Positions 37,160 through 37,969 of a stretch of DNA of 37,969 nucleotides are shown here, one piece after another (position 1 is the first letter of the stretch; every line of letters begins with the position of its first letter). Both the position numbers and the translations under genes were made by a program. The notes under the pieces were generated by a model. The model searched no databases. It was not told where the DNA came from and worked only from the letters and a program-made list of their open reading frames with translations. The DNA comes from a virus, in IMG/VR virus record IMGVR_UViG_3300034111_001091, positions 1 to 37,969 of that record; one strand, given 5' to 3'.

Positions 37160-37583
37160 CTGGATTGAACACACGGGCGGACCCCAGCCGGTCGCGGATG
37201 ACGTGTGGGTAAGGGCGGAGCACGACCGCGAAAGCCTCGGCTCACGCGGCCATCCCGCAGGAGCATTTCTCTGGTATACCGTCCTCCGCTATCACGTCCT
37301 CAACCAGCACCTGATCGACGCCGCCCGGCTAGAGGGCATCCGGCTAGGGCTGGAGGCTGCTGCGAAGGAGGCTGACAAGGGTTCGGATCGCCTAGACGGT
37401 GAGTGGCGGGAAGGGTGCAAGACGGACAACCACCTAGAGGGCCGGAGCGACGGCATGGATGAAGCCGCCGAACTGATCCGCGCCCTCGACCCCGCCACCA
37501 TCGCCCGCGAGGCCGTCCTAGATAAGCTGGCGAGCGAGGCGCAGGAGCAGGGGATGGGCTATGAGAAGGAGGCTGACCAGTGA
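37152..37583 (+). CDS. WIEHT-domain protein with duplicated Arg/Ala-rich helix
   Basis: A 143-residue protein from GTG 37152. It starts with the third WIEHT copy (MADWIEHTGGPQPVADDVWV), here degenerate and without the Cys. A helical segment, NQHLIDAARLEGIRLGLEAA, encoded by a 76-bp stretch that is repeated in the next gene, and acidic helices complete it. No enzymatic motif. It is probably a shuffled early protein that binds a host factor, but that is inference. Confidence 0.75.
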   Translation: MADWIEHTGGPQPVADDVWVRAEHDRESLGSRGHPAGAFLWYTVLRYHVLNQHLIDAARLEGIRLGLEAAAKEADKGSDRLDGEWREGCKTDNHLEGRSDGMDEAAELIRALDPATIAREAVLDKLASEAQEQGMGYEKEADQ

Positions 37584-37733
37584 GTGAAGATGAACGCATC
37601 AAGGCGCTGGAGGATGCTTTGCGGAAGCAAATCGCGCTGCACAACAGCCCCATCATCAACCAACACCTGATCGACGCCGCCCGGCTAGAGGGCATCCGGC
37701 TAGGGCTGGAGGCTGCTGCGCGGGAGGCTGACA
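37302..37733 (+). repeat. 76-bp direct repeat shared by two adjacent genes
   Basis: Bases 37302-37377 and 37658-37733 are identical apart from three substitutions. Both are in the same reading frame and encode NQHLIDAARLEGIRLGLEAA. They suggest a recent intragenic duplication. Confidence 0.85.
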
Positions 37734-37834
37734 TTGACTGGCACGACCCCCAAAGCCGCAGTCAGGCTAGGCTGACCGTCGCCCACATCCGCGACCTAGA
37801 CCCCGAGACCATCGCAAAGGAGGCTGACCAGTGA
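37580..37834 (+). CDS. 84-residue helical protein carrying the duplicated segment
   Basis: Starts at GTG 37580 (GTGA overlap). An N-terminal helix (RIKALEDALRKQIALHNS) is followed by the repeated NQHLIDAARLEGIRLGLEAA unit and an acidic end (LDPETIAKEADQ) that also echoes the previous gene's LDPATIAREA. It looks like a shortened paralogue of its neighbour. Function unknown. Confidence 0.72.
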   Translation: MSEDERIKALEDALRKQIALHNSPIINQHLIDAARLEGIRLGLEAAAREADIDWHDPQSRSQARLTVAHIRDLDPETIAKEADQ

Positions 37835-37969
37835 ACCCTAGCTGGCTCATCCTCCACATCATCGACGCCCTGCGCGTCCCCTCGCCCCCGCCGCATCCCG
37901 CTGACGGCTACTGCTCCGATGCTCTGGCTACCGGGCTTGGCGTGGCGGCTGTCGTTGCGTTCCTAGCCA
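37831..37969 (+). CDS. Hydrophobic protein, 3' truncated by window edge
   Basis: GTG 37831 overlaps the previous stop (GTGA) and the frame is open to the end of the window, giving 46 residues. A short amphipathic start (MNPSWLILHIIDALRV), a Pro-rich loop and the beginning of a membrane segment (ALATGLGVAAVVAFLA) are visible. It is probably a small membrane protein. Confidence 0.65.
   Translation, partial: MNPSWLILHIIDALRVPSPPPHPADGYCSDALATGLGVAAVVAFLA

Overview
The window is a GC-rich segment of a tailed double-stranded DNA phage or prophage, almost certainly infecting an alphaproteobacterium. The host inference rests on phage-borne homologues of GcrA and GapR (DUF2312), two proteins largely confined to Alphaproteobacteria, and on the high GC content. 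A P22 gp10-like packaged-DNA stabilisation/tail protein, an adaptor-like protein, a fibre with an S74 chaperone domain and very large ejection-type proteins point to a short-tailed (podovirus-like) particle. No portal, major capsid protein, large terminase or integrase is visible, so the genome extends beyond both ends.

Layout. (1) 1-2617, rightward: the end of an unknown gene, a membrane-anchored coiled-coil protein, a metallophosphoesterase and a lysis cassette (holin candidate, Rz, embedded Rz1, TIGR02594-type endolysin). (2) 2618-16594, rightward: a tail/ejection operon from a candidate promoter at 2627, running from adaptor through fibre and stabilisation protein to four internal/ejection proteins, the last carrying a transglycosylase-like domain. 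(3) 16591-30954, leftward: a tightly overlapping replication and regulation block. It holds a primase-helicase, a DnaA domain IV protein, a DUF2800 nuclease, a DUF2815 ssDNA-binding-like protein, GapR, a family A DNA polymerase, a VRR-NUC nuclease, GcrA, an OmpR-type winged helix, a PP-loop/PAPS-reductase-like enzyme and an SF2/SNF2 helicase. Upstream lie small genes including a pentapeptide-repeat protein and a Rap1a-like secreted protein. (4) 30955-34451: small leftward genes built as separate cassettes, each with its own leader dyad and often its own promoter or hairpin, around one rightward gene (terS, 32701) that has a near-consensus promoter. A 520-bp divergent intergenic region carries GTTGCA-type repeats and a large palindrome. 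(5) 34660-37969, rightward: small early-type genes with a thrice-used WIEHT domain, a DUF3310 protein and duplicated segments, interrupted by an 885-bp non-coding stretch. That stretch has a tRNA/tmRNA 3'-end-like sequence and three GCAA-loop hairpins.

The most interesting biology is in two layers. First, one transcription block encodes homologues or isolated DNA-binding domains of several Caulobacter-type cell-cycle regulators (DnaA domain IV, GcrA, GapR and an OmpR/CtrA-fold winged helix), which suggests the phage steers host replication timing and sigma70 transcription. Second, the small-gene regions use a repeated non-coding grammar. Its parts are a stop codon embedded in the next -35 box, a GGGCC-N5-GGCCC dyad about 22 nt before the start codon, a CGCAAG-N6-CTTGCG dyad, and a hairpin with a constant 12-nt loop and a covarying stem. 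It resembles, but is not the same as, the start-associated sequences of cluster K mycobacteriophages. All positions and motifs were read by eye; family assignments come from remembered sequence signatures, not database searches.
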